Assembly (NCBI GenBank): GCA_026931725.1
Contig: JAIXLE010000203.1
Coordinates: 1 to 43,203, forward strand
Source: Bacteroidales bacterium
Lineage (GTDB): Bacteria; Planctomycetota; Planctomycetia; Gemmatales; Gemmataceae
Direction of reading: 5' to 3'
DNA: 43,203 nt
Within the stretch, counting starts at the first letter, position 1. Each line of letters opens with the position of its first letter. The notes beneath the pieces were generated by a model that worked only from the letters and a program-made list of their open reading frames with translations, made no database searches and was not told where the DNA came from. This document shows, one piece after another, positions 25,396 through 34,117 of the stretch. The position numbers and the translations under genes were made by a program.

Positions 25396-26904
25396 GTGGC
25401 CGGAATGCGGGTTTTGTTGGCAGCATCGGAAGTGGCTGGGTTCGCCAAGACGGGGGGACTGGCCGATGTGGCAGCGGCGCTGCCCCGAGCCTTGGCGGCG
25501 CGCGGCCATCAAGTGGCTGTGGTCATGCCGTATTATCGTGCGGTACGATTCGGCAAACAGAAAGTGGAACCGACCAATAAGGTGATCCCCGTGCCCTGCG
25601 CGGATCGCACCCTCGCGATCCGCCTGTTTCGGGGTACGTTACCCAACAGCAACGTACCCATCTACTTCATCGACGCTCCGCACTACTTCGATCGTGATGA
25701 CACCTATCAAGGCCGTGGCATTTATCAGCAGGCGATGCCCGGCGGATACAAAGCCGATTATCCCGATAATGCCGAACGGTTCATCTTCTTCAGTCGGGCC
25801 GTGATGGAAGCGGCCAACGTCATCGGATTCATCCCGGACATCATTCACGCGAATGACTGGCAAACCGGGTTGATTCCCGTTCTGCTGGCGGAGATGTACC
25901 GTCAAAAACCCGGTTGGGGCCGGATGCGTTCCTTGTTCACGATTCACAACATCGCCTATCAGGGGACGTTCCCGCCTGAAGTGCTGAAACTCACCGGCTT
26001 ACCGGGTTGGATGATGAATCCGAAACAATTGGAATGCCACGGACAGCTGAATTTTCTCAAATCGGGGATCGTCTTCGCCGATGCGGTCAACACGGTTTCA
26101 CCGACGTATGCCCGAGAGATTCAAACGCAAGAGTACGGCTGTGGACTCGATGGGCTCCTGCAAGAGTCCGCGCAGAAACTCAGTGGCATCGTCAACGGTG
26201 TCGACTACGGCGAGTGGAACCCCGCTGGGGATCCCCATCTGCCCGCGACGTATACATCAGAAACGATCTTGGACCGCAAACCTTTGAATAAAGCGGCGTT
26301 GCAAAAACAGTACGGCCTTCCCGAGGAACCCGATCGCCCGGTTCTCGGTATGGTTGCGCGACTCGTGGGCCAAAAGGGAATCGACATCGTTCTGAGTGCG
26401 GCACCCGGTTTCCTGGACTTAGGTTGCCAGATGGTATTCCTGGGTGACGGCGACCCGGAATATCACCACCAACTCAAGCAGTTCGCGGCCCGGCACCCTA
26501 CCCGAGTTGGGGTCTATCTCGGCTTCAACGAATCTCTGGCGCATTTAGTCGAAGCCGGTTCCGATCTGTTCCTGATGCCGAGTCGCTACGAGCCGAGCGG
26601 TTTGAACCAGTTGTATTCGTTGAAATACGGCACGCCGCCGATTGTTCGTGCGACCGGCGGCCTGGCTGATACCATCGTCAATGCCACGCAAGAGAATCTG
26701 AACGCAGGCACCGCGACCGGCTTCGCATTCGGCGATTACTCCGCACGTGCTTTGTACGAAACCGTCAAATGGGCACTGTATCTGTATCGAGATCGTCCCC
26801 AGGATTTCCGACAAATCGTACAAACTGCCATGGCACAAGATTGGTCGTGGGATCGCAGCGCGGCCGCCTATGAAGGACTGTATCGCCGCCTGCTTCCCGC
26901 ATGA
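25396..26904 (+). CDS. glgA: Glycogen synthase (ADP-glucose type, GT5)
   Basis: The enzyme transfers glucose from ADP-glucose to the growing alpha-1,4-glucan. The N-terminal ADP-glucose-binding motif is FAKTGGLADVAAALPRALA (KxGGL), followed by HANDWQTGLIPVLL and FTIHNIAYQG of the GT5 catalytic domain. The C-terminal GT1-type domain has MVARLVGQKGIDIV and the E-x7-E motif in PSRYEPSGLNQLYSLKYG. At 502 aa it is close to the usual 480. The GTG at 25396 is chosen because GGAGGG lies 7 bases upstream; ATG 25375 and ATG 25405 are in frame. The double palindrome after the stop probably ends the transcript. No other glg gene is in the window. Confidence 0.95.
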   Translation: MAGMRVLLAASEVAGFAKTGGLADVAAALPRALAARGHQVAVVMPYYRAVRFGKQKVEPTNKVIPVPCADRTLAIRLFRGTLPNSNVPIYFIDAPHYFDRDDTYQGRGIYQQAMPGGYKADYPDNAERFIFFSRAVMEAANVIGFIPDIIHANDWQTGLIPVLLAEMYRQKPGWGRMRSLFTIHNIAYQGTFPPEVLKLTGLPGWMMNPKQLECHGQLNFLKSGIVFADAVNTVSPTYAREIQTQEYGCGLDGLLQESAQKLSGIVNGVDYGEWNPAGDPHLPATYTSETILDRKPLNKAALQKQYGLPEEPDRPVLGMVARLVGQKGIDIVLSAAPGFLDLGCQMVFLGDGDPEYHHQLKQFAARHPTRVGVYLGFNESLAHLVEAGSDLFLMPSRYEPSGLNQLYSLKYGTPPIVRATGGLADTIVNATQENLNAGTATGFAFGDYSARALYETVKWALYLYRDRPQDFRQIVQTAMAQDWSWDRSAAAYEGLYRRLLPA

Positions 26905-26970
26905 GGACCGGCTTACCGCCCTTCCTGATACAAAATCCGATGTGGGTGTCTCAAGATCTCCGTTGATCGG

Positions 26971-27037
26971 ACAACCGGGGACGATCGTCCCCGGTTCAGT
27001 AGGACACTCCGAACCGGGGACGATCGTCCCCGGTTGT
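26971..27037. repeat. Pair of identical perfect palindromes downstream of glgA
   Basis: Two copies of a 24-bp perfect palindrome (arms AACCGGGGACGA / TCGTCCCCGGTT, centre CGATCG) lie at 26973-26996 and 27012-27035, separated by 15 bases. Because ACA precedes the first and TGT follows the second, the block 26971-27037 is also an inverted repeat with 26-bp arms. It begins 66 bases after the glgA stop. It could act as a double transcription terminator, an mRNA 3' stabiliser or an extragenic palindromic repeat. No U-tract follows on either strand. Confidence 0.85.
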
Positions 27038-27070
27038 GTTCCACTCGGGTTCCGTTCCTCCTACTCAAAA

Positions 27071-27100
27071 TTGGACAGTCTCACTGGGTGCGTGTATTAG
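27071..27100 (+). promoter_or_regulatory. Candidate promoter after the palindromes
   Basis: TTGGACA (27071-27077), a 17-base spacer and TATTAG (27095-27100) lie just downstream of the double palindrome, about 56 bases upstream of the ATG at 27157. The position fits a new transcription unit for the small exported protein. Confidence 0.4.
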
Positions 27101-27156
27101 AAAATCGCACCGACAGAAAGAATCACTCGGATCTTGCGAACTCGGTGAGCAGCAAC

Positions 27157-27678
27157 ATGCAAGCGTTTCTAGCCGGTGCCGTGTTATTCGGGGTCGGAGT
27201 CTTTGGGGATCGCGCCACGGATGACCCGATGACGACACATTCCGTGACCGCCAGTGACGATGACCGCGTCACGGCACAGCACACGGCCAACCAAGTCGTC
27301 TTTTCCATCCGTAGCCCTTCGGGGATTGGTCGCACGGCCATTCCCCGACCGCGTGGCGGTTGGCCGGAATCGGTGGTCCTTCGTCTGCATCTCAAAGGGT
27401 TGGAATTCTTCTCCGTGAAGAATGACACACTCACACTCGCGGCGGCCGTGTCCAGCCAAGATGGGAAAGCCCGCATCTGGCAAGAGGGGCAGGAACATCA
27501 ACCATTGGATGCCCAAAGCCCCCTGTGGTTTCCCATCCGCGGCTTCGGCCCCGATGGGAAACCCGTTCGCGGACTCCCACCGGATAAGGGGTACTGGGAA
27601 TTGCAATTGCCGCGTTCTTTTCTCAAACAGAAACCCGATGTGTTAGCCGTGCGATGGATTGACTTTTATCGAAACTGA
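27157..27678 (+). CDS. Small exported protein of unknown function
   Basis: A 173-residue protein that begins with a short hydrophobic stretch (MQAFLAGAVLFGVGVFG), probably a signal peptide. It continues with a beta-rich body: NQVVFSIRSPSGIGRTAIPR, SVVLRLHLKGLEFFSVKND, then YWELQLPRSFLK and the ending LAVRWIDFYRN. I do not recognise the family; the fold looks like a single beta-sandwich. The frame is open upstream to 27034, but the palindrome and likely promoter are there, so ATG 27157 is preferred. Its last 13 bases overlap the end of the convergent nuclease gene. Confidence 0.7.
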   Translation: MQAFLAGAVLFGVGVFGDRATDDPMTTHSVTASDDDRVTAQHTANQVVFSIRSPSGIGRTAIPRPRGGWPESVVLRLHLKGLEFFSVKNDTLTLAAAVSSQDGKARIWQEGQEHQPLDAQSPLWFPIRGFGPDGKPVRGLPPDKGYWELQLPRSFLKQKPDVLAVRWIDFYRN

Positions 27679-28397
27679 GCCACAACCGGGTTATGGTCAC
27701 TGAGGGCATCCCAGTCTTCGCCCGTGGGTACCACGCAAGAAACCAATCGTTCCTCCCAGGATCGCGGGACAAACAGACCATCGCAGTGATAAGGAATCGT
27801 GCGGTTGCCGGTCCAGCGTAACGTCTGGGCGGGTTGTTGATCGGGGTACAGCGTTTGCCAGCAGTTCAGTAATCCGAATTCTTGTGTCAAGCGGGCTTGG
27901 ATAGCCCAATCCGCCCGGCTCGTGGGCCGTTCGGAACCAAGCCACGGACTGATTGTCAGGTTGAAATCCCCGCCGATGATGAGATCCCGTCCGCGAGCCA
28001 TTGCATGAATGGCATCCAGGATGCGGTTCACTTGTCGAGCATAGGTCGTACCGCCCGCGGGAGCATGGATGCTGAAGACCAGCAATGATTCCATGGAAGA
28101 ACTCTGCCAAGCCGCGTGACGGATGCGGGCACCCGTGACCCAACCATCAAAGTGCGGCACCCGAACCCGTGTCACGATGCCACTGCGACTGAAGATGGCA
28201 CTGCCCCAACGGTTCTTCCCAGCTCGCACCCAGATCGTTTGTTGCGCGGCGTTGGGATACCGTTCTGCCGGGAGATGGTCCGTGTGCGGGTACGTTTCTT
28301 GCAACAGGAGCAGGTCCACGTTCCACTCTTCGAGGAGTCGGAGCCAGTGGACCCGCCGTGTGCCGCCTTTCAGGATGTTGTAGGTAGCGATTTTCAC
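27666..28397 (-). CDS. Endonuclease/exonuclease/phosphatase family protein
   Basis: A 243-residue protein of the DNase I/exonuclease III/inositol phosphatase (EEP) fold. Motifs are KIATYNILKGG at the start, LLLLQETYP (metal-binding Glu), RDLIIGGDFNLTIS (catalytic Asp-Asn) and the C-terminal DALSDHNPVVAQF (catalytic Asp-His). No signal peptide is seen, so it is probably cytoplasmic. The substrate could be nucleic acid or a phosphoester; the sequence does not decide. It starts with GTG (28397) inside the previous stop (GTGA overlap), so it is coupled to the propeller-like gene. It overlaps the convergent gene by 13 bases. Confidence 0.88.
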   Translation of the reverse strand: MKIATYNILKGGTRRVHWLRLLEEWNVDLLLLQETYPHTDHLPAERYPNAAQQTIWVRAGKNRWGSAIFSRSGIVTRVRVPHFDGWVTGARIRHAAWQSSSMESLLVFSIHAPAGGTTYARQVNRILDAIHAMARGRDLIIGGDFNLTISPWLGSERPTSRADWAIQARLTQEFGLLNCWQTLYPDQQPAQTLRWTGNRTIPYHCDGLFVPRSWEERLVSCVVPTGEDWDALSDHNPVVAQFR

Positions 28398-29218
28398 CGA
28401 TTCGGAACCAGTTTCAAACCCTGCATCGGATCAGGAACCGCGGGGATGAGCTGGGCGGTGTGTTGCTTCTCCCGGTTCACCGTGTCCCGTGCGATCAGGA
28501 ATTGGCCCATTCCGGCGGGAACAATCCCCACAGCGCAATCAAACTCGAACCGTTCCACACGCTGCAGATCCGCGCTCACCTTCAGCAGAATCGGCGGTGT
28601 CGCTGGAGCCGTGGCGGATTTGGGCCGACCGTAACAGCCGAACCACCAGTGCCCATCCGCGAACGCGGCCGTCTGAATGCCCAGGTGCGTGTGACCGCCC
28701 GCCAGCGTGTGCTTGCGTACGAACTGAAATTCTGGCGTGTATTCGTAAACGTAATTCTCATTCACCTCATGCGGTAAGCCGCCGACAACCAGGAACTTGC
28801 CTGCGTGAAAGGCGATCCCGCCCGCGCCGTGAAAGATCTCAGCGGTCTTGTGCTTCGCCACACAGGTGAGATTTTCGGCATCATAAACGTACACCCAGGA
28901 GTTCGCGTTCCCTTTGGGGTCGTTGAATTTCCCAAGGTTCAAAGCGACATAGACTTTGCCATCATGGTAACAGAGATCGCCGTGATGATTGGCCACTTCC
29001 ACTTGTTTGAGGATTTTCCCGGTACGATCCGTCTTGACGAGCCAAGTGGTGAAGCACCAGAAATACGCTCCCTGATCGTCGGAACAGGCACCTTGTAGGT
29101 GGTATTTGTACGCACCGCCGCACGGAATCGGCACGGGTTCCGCCGCCCGACCGGCTGGCACCGTCAACAGGGTGATGCTGAGCAAGGTTGCGGTCAGAAC
29201 CGCAGAGGTGGTCGGCAT
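28394..29218 (-). CDS. Exported beta-propeller-like protein
   Basis: A 274-residue protein with a signal peptide (MPTTSAVLTATLLSITLLTV, cleavage near GRA-AEP). The mature part consists of short repeated beta blades: LVKTDRTGKILKQVEVANHH, GDLCYHDGKVYVALNLGKFN, AGGIAFHAGKFLVVGGL and IQTAAFADGHWWFGCYGR. This is the look of an NHL/quinoprotein-like propeller. Ligand or activity is unknown. The start at 29218 is supported by GAGGA about 8 bases upstream. It overlaps the nuclease gene as GTGA, so the pair is translationally coupled. Confidence 0.75.
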   Translation of the reverse strand: MPTTSAVLTATLLSITLLTVPAGRAAEPVPIPCGGAYKYHLQGACSDDQGAYFWCFTTWLVKTDRTGKILKQVEVANHHGDLCYHDGKVYVALNLGKFNDPKGNANSWVYVYDAENLTCVAKHKTAEIFHGAGGIAFHAGKFLVVGGLPHEVNENYVYEYTPEFQFVRKHTLAGGHTHLGIQTAAFADGHWWFGCYGRPKSATAPATPPILLKVSADLQRVERFEFDCAVGIVPAGMGQFLIARDTVNREKQHTAQLIPAVPDPMQGLKLVPNR

Positions 29219-29291
29219 GATCGAATTCCTCAGCAGGATGAGACTTCCGCACCGGGATTCTGCCCGAACCGATGCGGCAACAGGGGTGGAT

Positions 29292-30602
29292 TCAAACAGA
29301 GGTCTTTCCATCGGGTCGCGCACGAAACCAGTTCAAGAACCCACCGGAAGCGGGGCGACTCTCGCGGAATAGCACGCTTTCCCGGTGGAATTGCCAGATG
29401 GCCAGCGACAATGCGGCCACGATCCCGATTCCGAGCGAGCCGAAGATCGGGAGTGCGTACCCCCACGGAACCGCGTCCTGAGTGAGTGATAGCAACTGTT
29501 GCTGCAAGAGCAGAGCCCCCGTAATCGGAATCCAACAATTCGACCCATCGAGTTGTGCCCCCGGTGCCATGCTCCAAAACGCCAACGGTAACACGAGGAG
29601 AATGAGCGGGAGCAAATAATATTGCCCTTCCTTGGTACTTTTGGCGAACACACCGAGTGCGACACAAACCGCACTGAACAGCATTGCCAATGGCAGACCA
29701 ATCACCACGCATCCCGCCAGACCGATCAAATTCACAATCGGATAGTTCAGTATTGTTTGAGTGAAAAGCGCTGCCGCGATTATCCAAAGGGCGTTCCAGA
29801 TTACCGAACCGAAGGCAAAGAGCGTGGTGGCCAGGAATTTCCCCAACACAATCTCGGTGCGATCGACTGGGCTGATGAGGAGCGTTTCCATCGTGCCGCG
29901 TTCCTTCTCACCGGCGGTCATGTCTACGGCGGGGTGAATTGCGCCTGATACCAGCCACAACATGAGCAGAAACGGAAACACTTGGGTGAAGGAGTCACGC
30001 AGTTCATCCGCGGCCTTCTTGACCGGCGGCTGGGAGCTGAACGGGTCAACGATGTCGAAGATTTGGTCAAAATCCTTGGGCAACCCCTGTTTCAGGAATC
30101 GGGCTTCCCGCAGTCGGCGTTCCCACTGTCGCACAATGTCCTTCACTCGCTGGGTAGCCAGTTTTGAGGTTTCATCACCTTCCCGGTTGAGAATCGTGAT
30201 TTTCGATCGCGGCTGATCCGTGGGGCGGATCGAAAAATCGGGTGGAATGATGAGAACAGCATCGACCTCACGCCGACGGAGAGCCGCGGCCGGGTCGCCA
30301 GCAAGTCGGCGAGCGGTGAGCGGTCTGGAGAATCGGACGGTCTCGCTGGGCGTGGTAGTTTCCACGAACCGATCCCCATCCAACAGAGAGGGAATGGCCT
30401 GCTGCGTGATCTGCTCGGCTCCCATCACACCAATGACACTCTGCTGATCGAGCATTGTTCGGGCAAACAGAAACGCCGTGGCCCCAAAGAGGGGATACAA
30501 GACCGCAGGCAGAATGATAATCAGCATGACCGTTCGACGATCGCGCATCAAGTCACGAAACTCTTTGTTGGTAATCAATCGCACAATCTGCCAGGACGGC
30601 AT
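29292..30602 (-). CDS. ABC-2 type transporter permease (NatB-like)
   Basis: A 436-residue inner-membrane permease. It opens with [20 protein letters not shown] and a membrane helix ([15 protein letters not shown]), followed by a large extracytoplasmic domain of about 170 residues ([20 protein letters not shown]). The C-terminal helices contain the ABC-2 hallmark [32 protein letters not shown]. This is the arrangement of NatB-type Na+ or drug exporters and related ABC-2 proteins. The start ATG 30602 has GAGG 5 bases upstream; GTG 30608 is also in frame. No ATP-binding protein lies next to it, as the upstream neighbour is the divergent sulfatase. The ATPase must therefore be encoded elsewhere, or the pair has been split. 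Confidence 0.85.
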   Translation of the reverse strand: MPSWQIVRLITNKEFRDLMRDRRTVMLIIILPAVLYPLFGATAFLFARTMLDQQSVIGVMGAEQITQQAIPSLLDGDRFVETTTPSETVRFSRPLTARRLAGDPAAALRRREVDAVLIIPPDFSIRPTDQPRSKITILNREGDETSKLATQRVKDIVRQWERRLREARFLKQGLPKDFDQIFDIVDPFSSQPPVKKAADELRDSFTQVFPFLLMLWLVSGAIHPAVDMTAGEKERGTMETLLISPVDRTEIVLGKFLATTLFAFGSVIWNALWIIAAALFTQTILNYPIVNLIGLAGCVVIGLPLAMLFSAVCVALGVFAKSTKEGQYYLLPLILLVLPLAFWSMAPGAQLDGSNCWIPITGALLLQQQLLSLTQDAVPWGYALPIFGSLGIGIVAALSLAIWQFHRESVLFRESRPASGGFLNWFRARPDGKTSV

Positions 30603-30745
30603 ATGCACCTCGTCTTGGGGTATGATCGATTCGGAACGACGTTTTCAGGATACCAAGATCGACCCGGCGCGGGTTGTCTTCCACGGCGAACCGGGCCATA
30701 CTCGGGAGATGCCGCGATGCGGGAAACCGGCGATGGAGGAACATC

Positions 30746-32281
30746 ATGACGATCCGAATGTTCTGCGTGGGGATGGTTTCCGTCTGGTGGATCGGCTTGG
30801 CCTGCGCGGCGGATCGAGAAACGGCCCGACCCAATGTGGTCATCTTTCTGGTCGATGACATGGGCGTGATGGATACCTCGGTTCCGTTCCTCACCGATCC
30901 GCAGGGGCAACCGAAACGCTACCCGCTCAACGACTTCTACCGAACCCCCAACATGGAGCGACTCGCCCGGCAAGGGATACGCTGTAACAACTTCTGCGCG
31001 ATGAGCGTCTGCTCGCCGACACGTTGCTCGATTCTGACGGGGCAGAACGCAGCGCGGCACCACACGACGAACTGGATCAACCCCGATCACAACAATCGTG
31101 GTCCGTTCGGCCCGCCGGATTGGAACTGGAACGGATTGACGGCCCAATCCATCACGTTGCCCCGGATACTGCAAACGGCCGGGTATCGGACGATTCATGT
31201 CGGAAAGGGCCATTTCGCACCTCGGAACACAGCGGGTGCGGACCCGACCCAGTTGGGGTTCACGGTCAATGTCGCGGGCTCAGCCAGTGGGGCACCGGCG
31301 AGCTACTGGGGCCAACAGAATTTCGGAAACGGTGGCAAACGAGCCGCTTACGGCGTACCCGGACTAGAAAAGTATCACGGCACGGATACGTTTCTCACGG
31401 AGGCACTCACACGGGAAGCCACAGCGCAAGTCTCAGCGGCGGTGCAGGCACATCAGCCGTTTTTCCTCTACCTGGCACATTATGCGGTGCATGCTCCTTT
31501 TCAGACCGATGCGCGGTTCGCGGAGCATTATCGGCATGCGGGCAAGCCGCAGAACGCCCAGGCCTTCGCCACGTTGATTGAAGGAATGGACAAATCATTG
31601 GGTGATCTCCTCGACCATCTGGAGAAACTCGGTGTGGCCGAGAACACGGTCATCTTCTTTTTGGGCGACAATGGCTCGGATGCTCCGCTCGGTGATCCGC
31701 ATGCGGTCGCCTCTGCCGCGCCGTTGCGAGGCAAGAAGGGATCCCATTACGAAGGGGGAATGCGTGTTCCGTTCCTCGCGGCGTGGGCCAAACCGCAAGA
31801 TACGCACCCGTGCCAGAAGCGATTCCCGATTGGGCGGAACGCCATTCAACCGCAAATTGCAGCTGTGATGGATTTGTTCCCGACCATCCTCGGACTCGCA
31901 CAGGTTCCGACACCAGCCGGGCATGTGGTGGATGGTCAACGATTGGATACGCTCTTGCGTGGGCAGGTGGATCGGACCCGCAAAGAAGAGTTCTTGATGC
32001 ACTACCCCCATGCCCCGCACCGTAGCCATGACTTCACCAGCTACCGAGCGGGGGAATGGAAGATTGTCTATCACTATGAGCCAGCCAGTTCTCCATCCAC
32101 GGCTCACTATCAGCTCTTCCATCTGACAGAAGACCCGTTTGAATCGACGGATTTGGCGGGCAGCCATCCGCGGGAATTACGGGACATGGCCCAAAAGATG
32201 ATGGCGAGCCTGACCGCGCATCATGCTCAGTACCCCGTTGGTCCCGATGGCCGGACCCCCATTCTCCCTCGGTTGCCGTGA
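30746..32281 (+). CDS. Sulfatase (Cys-type, secreted)
   Basis: A 511-residue sulfate ester hydrolase. It has a signal peptide (MTIRMFCVGMVSVWWIGLA, cleavage near CAA), the N-terminal metal-binding VVIFLVDDMGVMD, and the formylglycine motif CSPTR with Cys89 followed by CSILTG (C-x-P-x-R...TG). Later come HVGKGHF (catalytic Lys-His region), FFLYLAHYAVHAPF and FFLGDNGSDAPLG (metal-binding D-N). All expected active-site features are present. Cys89 needs conversion by a formylglycine-generating enzyme, not seen here. The start is fixed by GGAGGA just upstream of ATG 30746. Planctomycetes carry many such enzymes for sulfated polysaccharides; the natural substrate cannot be read. It ends 8 bases from the convergent lipoprotein gene. 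Confidence 0.93.
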   Translation: MTIRMFCVGMVSVWWIGLACAADRETARPNVVIFLVDDMGVMDTSVPFLTDPQGQPKRYPLNDFYRTPNMERLARQGIRCNNFCAMSVCSPTRCSILTGQNAARHHTTNWINPDHNNRGPFGPPDWNWNGLTAQSITLPRILQTAGYRTIHVGKGHFAPRNTAGADPTQLGFTVNVAGSASGAPASYWGQQNFGNGGKRAAYGVPGLEKYHGTDTFLTEALTREATAQVSAAVQAHQPFFLYLAHYAVHAPFQTDARFAEHYRHAGKPQNAQAFATLIEGMDKSLGDLLDHLEKLGVAENTVIFFLGDNGSDAPLGDPHAVASAAPLRGKKGSHYEGGMRVPFLAAWAKPQDTHPCQKRFPIGRNAIQPQIAAVMDLFPTILGLAQVPTPAGHVVDGQRLDTLLRGQVDRTRKEEFLMHYPHAPHRSHDFTSYRAGEWKIVYHYEPASSPSTAHYQLFHLTEDPFESTDLAGSHPRELRDMAQKMMASLTAHHAQYPVGPDGRTPILPRLP

Positions 32282-32289
32282 TGCGCAGT

Positions 32290-32721
32290 TCATTCCACTT
32301 TGAACGTGAACTGATTATCTGCCCCAGTTTTGACTTCTGCCGAAAGCGGAGTTTCTTCCGGGTTGCCGTATTTCGCGGGCAGTTGCTTGCTGGTGTCAAT
32401 GTCAGGAGAAAGCACACCGGGTTCCAGTTCCTTCGTGCCGGATACGGCAACGGTCACACGGTACTTCCCGACGGGGGCACCGTCTTGCGCGCCGTAAGTG
32501 GATAGCACAAATGCACCTTGGCCGTCGGTCGTTCCGCTGCTGGATACCTTGCCATCCGAGGATTGGAAACGAACAGAGGCATTGGCCAATGGCTTCCCAC
32601 CACGCAAAATCTTGCCCGAAACGGGAACCGTGTCCAACTTCTCGATCACGGGTCGACCGTTGGAACCAGAACAACCCCAACTGGTGAATAAGGCGCAAAC
32701 GAGGATCATCAAACGGTACAC
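32290..32721 (-). CDS. Lipoprotein with carboxypeptidase-regulatory-like domain
   Basis: A 143-residue predicted lipoprotein. Signal peptide MYRLMILVCALFTSWGC puts Cys17 in a lipobox-like context. A beta-sandwich follows, recognisable by VPVSGKILRGGKPLANASVR and GTTDGQGAFVLSTYG, the pattern of carboxypeptidase-regulatory-like (CarboxypepD_reg/transthyretin-like) domains. The GTG start at 32721 has GGAG 7 bases upstream. Such lipoproteins are frequently encoded next to DUF1559 genes in planctomycetes, as here (108 bp downstream of the DUF1559 stop). A terminator-like hairpin lies between them, so co-expression is likely incomplete. Confidence 0.85.
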   Translation of the reverse strand: MYRLMILVCALFTSWGCSGSNGRPVIEKLDTVPVSGKILRGGKPLANASVRFQSSDGKVSSSGTTDGQGAFVLSTYGAQDGAPVGKYRVTVAVSGTKELEPGVLSPDIDTSKQLPAKYGNPEETPLSAEVKTGADNQFTFKVE

Positions 32722-32764
32722 AATAGGACTCCAGGGGTGAGAAAGGGGCGGATTTGAACAAAAC

Positions 32765-32801
32765 CACGATCACGGTCTGTCCATCCCGTACCATGATCGT
32801 G
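32765..32801 (-). terminator. Intrinsic terminator after the DUF1559 gene
   Basis: CACGATCACGGT (32765-32776) and ACCATGATCGTG (32790-32801) form a 12-bp stem with one mismatch and a 13-base loop. On the minus strand GTTTTGTTC follows, giving a U-rich tail. It begins 28 bases past the end of the DUF1559 gene. Confidence 0.7.
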
Positions 32802-32829
32802 CGCGAGAGAAAGAAATTGCCGACACCCC

Positions 32830-33861
32830 TTATTCCCCGCTGGCGAAATCGCCAGCATTGCGAGTGCCAAGTGCCCCGATGACCCCAAATGGGCTTGGCC
32901 CCGTTACCGTTGCCATGGAAGCACTGGGGTTTCCCGCGTTAATCGAATCCCGCAGGAACCGCACGGAGCCATCTCCCATGACGACATTGGCTCCGCCAGA
33001 ATGTTCGCTGCTGAGCGGGTACATCCCCGGTTGGGCATCATGGTTATTCAAGGCACACGAGGGAGTATTCGGCCCGGTACTGGTCGTCAACCCGCCAAAC
33101 CCCATGCCCCCATCCGGCCAGCGCACACCCGCCCAACCCCGCACCCCCGGAGGTCCATAGACTTGGATATTGAATTTGTTCGTAGAGAAATTGAATTGAC
33201 TCAATCATTGCTGTGGCGTGGTAAACCAGGAGCCATTGTCTGTATAAGTATCAGCCAAGCTGTAATCACCACGACCGCGAATGCGCTCTCCCGCGAAGAT
33301 GGTGTTGCTGGTGCCGTCTTTGGCATCAGGTAGGCGATAACGGGTATTCCAGCCAAACATTCCCCGTGGACTGGAACCATTTGTTTGGGAGTCGCCACTA
33401 CAAACCATGTAATTGGTGTGTTGAATTCCCGAAGTCGGCGGCAGCACATCCGCGGGACAGAGCAACGTGGGAATCGAGGCGGTATAGGGAGCGTAGCCAC
33501 CTTGCCAGGACACCATCGTGAAGGGCGCATTGGTCGTCATCCCGCTGGTGTAGGCTACCGATGAAAGTTGCTGATAAAGTGCGTTCTGCTCCAAATAGGG
33601 AAGCAGTAACTGCAGACCAGAGTGGCGACTATAGGCTCCCGGTATCGTAGCGGAGAAGTTCTCACGTGGGATGAGCCGCATGTTCGCATCATGATAATTA
33701 TGGATAGCGAGTCCCAACTGCTTGAGGTTGTTTTGACACTTCGAGCGGTCTGCCGCATCGCGGACCTTCTGCACGGCGGGAAGCAGCAATCCGATAAGAA
33801 TGGCAATGATGGCGATGACAACCAACAATTCAATCAGGGTGAAACCGATCGGACGGCGCAA
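32830..33861 (-). pseudogene. DUF1559 prepilin-like protein interrupted by an in-frame TGA
   Basis: The upstream part (33861-33205) starts with a type IV prepilin-like N-terminus, [20 protein letters not shown], then [20 protein letters not shown] and [14 protein letters not shown], all typical of DUF1559. After TTPQQ comes TGA (33207-33205). The same frame then continues for 124 codons with GVRGWAGVRWPDGGMGFGGL and the H-X9-DG motif (HSGGANVVMGDGSVRFL) that normally ends this family. Together the two parts give a normal-length DUF1559 protein (about 340 residues), so a single substitution has split the gene. The first codon is TTG with no upstream ATG in frame. Explanations are a real nonsense mutation, TGA read-through or a sequencing error; I favour one of the first and last. 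Confidence 0.8.
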
Positions 33862-34117
33862 CGGGCACCTGCAAGTCTTGTTGCCATGATTTCAATCTCA
33901 CAAATGTGGAGAGACAGGACAAATCGCCGACAACCCAACGAAAGCCTCAATCAAATCTCATTGAGGGGAAAAAGAACCATCCATCAATTCGAGCTTATAA
34001 GGTTGGCCGAATGGAACCAATGCGAGTCGGCAGCCAACACTTCATCATAATGCTTAAATCTTTTGTTGTCGGATGTCAAGAGGGTTGCTGTCATTTTGAC
34101 ATGATTATGGGAATACC

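Noticed and set aside
33205..33207. TGA in the DUF1559 gene as a selenocysteine codon
   Set aside because: I see no convincing SECIS-like hairpin just downstream and no reason for a redox residue at that site in a pseudopilin-like protein; a nonsense mutation or sequence error is simpler.
34074..34102. Inverted repeat ATGTCAA...TTGACAT with an inner TGTCATTTTGACA downstream of the prepilin peptidase gene
   Set aside because: The arms are short and A/T-rich with no following U-tract on the minus strand; it could be an operator or chance, and I could not tell which.
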